Source: an uncultured bacterium (lineage in GTDB: Bacteria > Cyanobacteriota > Vampirovibrionia > Gastranaerophilales > Gastranaerophilaceae). From it: a DNA stretch of 9,122 bases. Below are positions 7,879 through 9,122 of this stretch, in pieces. Under the pieces are notes generated by a model. That model made no database searches. It was not told the origin of the DNA and saw only the letters and a list, made by a program, of their open reading frames with translations. Numbering within the stretch: position 1 is the stretch's first letter; each line of letters opens with the position of its first letter. The position numbers were made by a program, and so were the translations under genes. The stretch is taken from assembly GCA_946183815.1 (NCBI GenBank), contig CAMHDG010000046.1, forward strand, positions 1 to 9,122, given 5' to 3'.

Positions 7879-8109
7879 TTATTGATGAGAATCAATATAG
7901 TTAACAGCGTCTTGAACTGTTTGAATTTTTTCTGCTTCTTCTTCAGGAATTTCGCAACCGAATTCTTCTTCAAAAGCCATAACTAATTCAACTGTATCTA
8001 ATGAATCAGCACCCAAATCACCAGCGAAACTTGCTTCCGGAGTAACTAATGCTTCATCAACGCTTAATTGGCTAACTACTACTTTTTTTACTTTGTCTAA
8101 TGTACTCAT
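7879..8109 (-). CDS. acpP: Acyl carrier protein
   Basis: This 76-residue acidic protein carries growing acyl chains as thioesters on 4'-phosphopantetheine. The attachment site is Ser36 in GADSLD (33-38), and helix II continues as TVELVMAFEEEFGCEIPEEEAE, the usual recognition surface. Length and acidity are standard for bacterial ACP. A lone Cys (FGC) in the loop after helix II is slightly uncommon. GAGGA seven to eight bases before the ATG supports the start. It has a candidate promoter upstream and a strong terminator downstream, consistent with the high separate expression expected of ACP. It lies between fabG and fabF, the order seen in many bacterial fab clusters. Confidence 0.97.
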   Translation of the reverse strand: MSTLDKVKKVVVSQLSVDEALVTPEASFAGDLGADSLDTVELVMAFEEEFGCEIPEEEAEKIQTVQDAVNYIDSHQ

Positions 8110-8159
8110 TTTTAAATCCTCATTTTCTTATTTACTACACTATTCAATTTTACTCTAAT

Positions 8160-8186
8160 ATTATACTATAAAAGATTTTTTTTCAA
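8160..8186 (-). promoter_or_regulatory. Candidate acpP promoter
   Basis: On the minus strand a perfect -10 TATAAT (8165 to 8160) lies 15 bases after TTGAAA (8186 to 8181); this spacing is short. The leader to the acpP ATG would be about 45 nt. It falls in the 116-bp fabG-acpP gap, so acpP probably has its own start in addition to any read-through from fabG. Confidence 0.5.
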
Positions 8187-8225
8187 AAAAGTTTACAATA
8201 CAACTTTTAAGTTTTATTAAATCTT

Positions 8226-8957
8226 CTATATAATAAGTCCGCCTGAAACCTCGATAGCCTGACCTGTTACGTAATCAGTATCAAGTGCTAAAAACTTAAC
8301 AACTTTAGCAATATCTTCAGGAGTACCAAGTCTGCCCATAGGAATTAATTTCATGTATTCGTCAGTATTACCTAAATCAGCAGTCATGGCTGTTTGGATA
8401 AACCCAGGGCAAACAGCGTTTACTCTGATGTTTCTCTTACCAAACTCTTTTGCTAATGTTTTTGTCAAACCGATAAGACCTGCTTTTGAAGCAGAATAGT
8501 TTGCCTGACCAGCGTTACCATGCAAACCTACAACAGATGACATGTTAATAATTGAACCTTGTCTTGCTTTCATCATGTGTTTGATAACTGCGTGAGTTAC
8601 ATAATATGCACTGCCAAGGTTAATTTTGATAACTCTTTCCCATTGTTCAGCACCCATCTTCACGAACAAACCATCTTTTGTGATACCTGCATTGTTTAAC
8701 AAAATATCAATTTTTCCATGCTCTGCTATCATTTTTTCTACTGCAGTTTGTACTTGTTCATCGTTAGATACGTCAAATTGATAGAACCAAGCATCAACGC
8801 CTAAACCTTTAATTTCGTCAATAGCAGGCTTTGCAGTCGCTTCATCACAAATATCATTTATAATAATGTCACAACCTGCTTTAGCAAGTTCCTTTGCACA
8901 ACTAAAACCTATGCCTCTTGAACCGCCTGTAATTAAAGCAATTTTTCTTTCACTCAT
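8226..8957 (-). CDS. fabG: 3-oxoacyl-[acyl-carrier-protein] reductase
   Basis: This 243-residue short-chain dehydrogenase should reduce 3-oxoacyl-ACP to 3-hydroxyacyl-ACP with NADPH. The Rossmann motif is TGGSRGIG (10-17), with NNAG at 88-91. The catalytic triad is Ser141 (SVVG), Tyr154 and Lys158 (YSASK), spaced as in E. coli FabG. The C-terminus VTGQAIEVSGGLII matches the family's usual ending. AAGGAG six to seven bases upstream fixes the start. It is the first gene of the window in transcription order. The region upstream holds a heptamer array and no clear promoter, so any fabD/fabH-type neighbour would lie outside. The match to FabG rather than a general SDR is strengthened by adjacent acpP and fabF. 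Confidence 0.95.
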   Translation of the reverse strand: MSERKIALITGGSRGIGFSCAKELAKAGCDIIINDICDEATAKPAIDEIKGLGVDAWFYQFDVSNDEQVQTAVEKMIAEHGKIDILLNNAGITKDGLFVKMGAEQWERVIKINLGSAYYVTHAVIKHMMKARQGSIINMSSVVGLHGNAGQANYSASKAGLIGLTKTLAKEFGKRNIRVNAVCPGFIQTAMTADLGNTDEYMKLIPMGRLGTPEDIAKVVKFLALDTDYVTGQAIEVSGGLII

Positions 8958-9011
8958 ATTTATCTCCTTATTTATTGATAAATTTCTATCTTCTTATCCC
9001 TATTCTATTTT

Positions 9012-9043
<32 letters not shown>

Positions 9044-9067
9044 TATTTTTGTTTACATTTGTTTAGA

Positions 9068-9083
9068 TAAATTATTGTTTATC
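9068..9083. repeat. 16-bp sequence shared, inverted, with 36-51
   Basis: TAAATTATTGTTTATC here recurs exactly on the minus strand at 51-36, where it begins with the hlyD stop codon. In both places CTCTCCTT follows, within about 35 bases, at the window edge (9114-9121 and 17-10). The rest of 8958-9122 shows no gene. Confidence 0.4.
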
Positions 9084-9122
9084 GGGGGTAAATATATAAA
9101 TCGTTAAAAGCCCCTCTCCTTT

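Noticed and set aside
8190..8212. Possible fabG terminator (AAAAGTT..AACTTTT)
   Set aside because: The stem has almost no G-C pairs and an 8-base loop; it is too weak to claim in such AT-rich DNA.

Overview
This is an AT-rich bacterial window with eight protein-coding genes, all on the minus strand. In transcription order they are fabG, acpP, fabF, a hexapeptide-repeat acetyltransferase, a TolC-type outer-membrane protein, a HlyB-type ABC exporter, a small four-helix-bundle protein and a HlyD-type adaptor. The TolC/HlyB/HlyD set implies a Gram-negative (diderm) cell. Heptamer repeats and GTAG-footed palindromes recall cyanobacteria and their relatives. With the low G+C this makes a non-photosynthetic cyanobacterial relative (Vampirovibrionia/Gastranaerophilales) my best guess, but it rests on style rather than on a marker gene.

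Right part (6433-9122): fabG, acpP and fabF supply the ketoreductase, the acyl carrier and the condensing enzyme of type II fatty acid synthesis, with all catalytic residues intact. acpP has a likely promoter of its own and is followed by a perfect 13-bp stem terminator. fabF is therefore probably transcribed separately, from a gap almost filled by a 122-bp repeat element.

Middle (5579-6432): a maltose/galactoside-type O-acetyltransferase lies between two intergenic regions. One holds a 17-bp-arm inverted repeat; the other holds a candidate promoter for the secretion genes.

Left part (1-5578): tolC, abc and hlyD together form a complete type I secretion channel. The exporter has a degenerate C39-like domain without the peptidase Cys, as in RTX-toxin exporters, so it should not trim a leader. 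No secreted substrate is encoded here. Two GTAG-footed REP-like palindromes lie between tolC and abc. The four-helix-bundle (23S rRNA intervening-sequence type) gene sits between abc and hlyD.

The most unusual structure is a family of five arrays, each exactly four copies of a heptamer (consensus ATGGAAA, 28 bp). Four of them form two inward-facing inverted pairs. One pair brackets the four-helix-bundle gene (441 bp); the other brackets a gene-less 66-bp core (122 bp). The fifth array, at 9014-9041, looks like one end of a third element running off the window. The gene-bearing pair would fold in mRNA into a stem of about 28-30 bp inside the secretion operon. This resembles rRNA intervening sequences, but in an intercistronic position.
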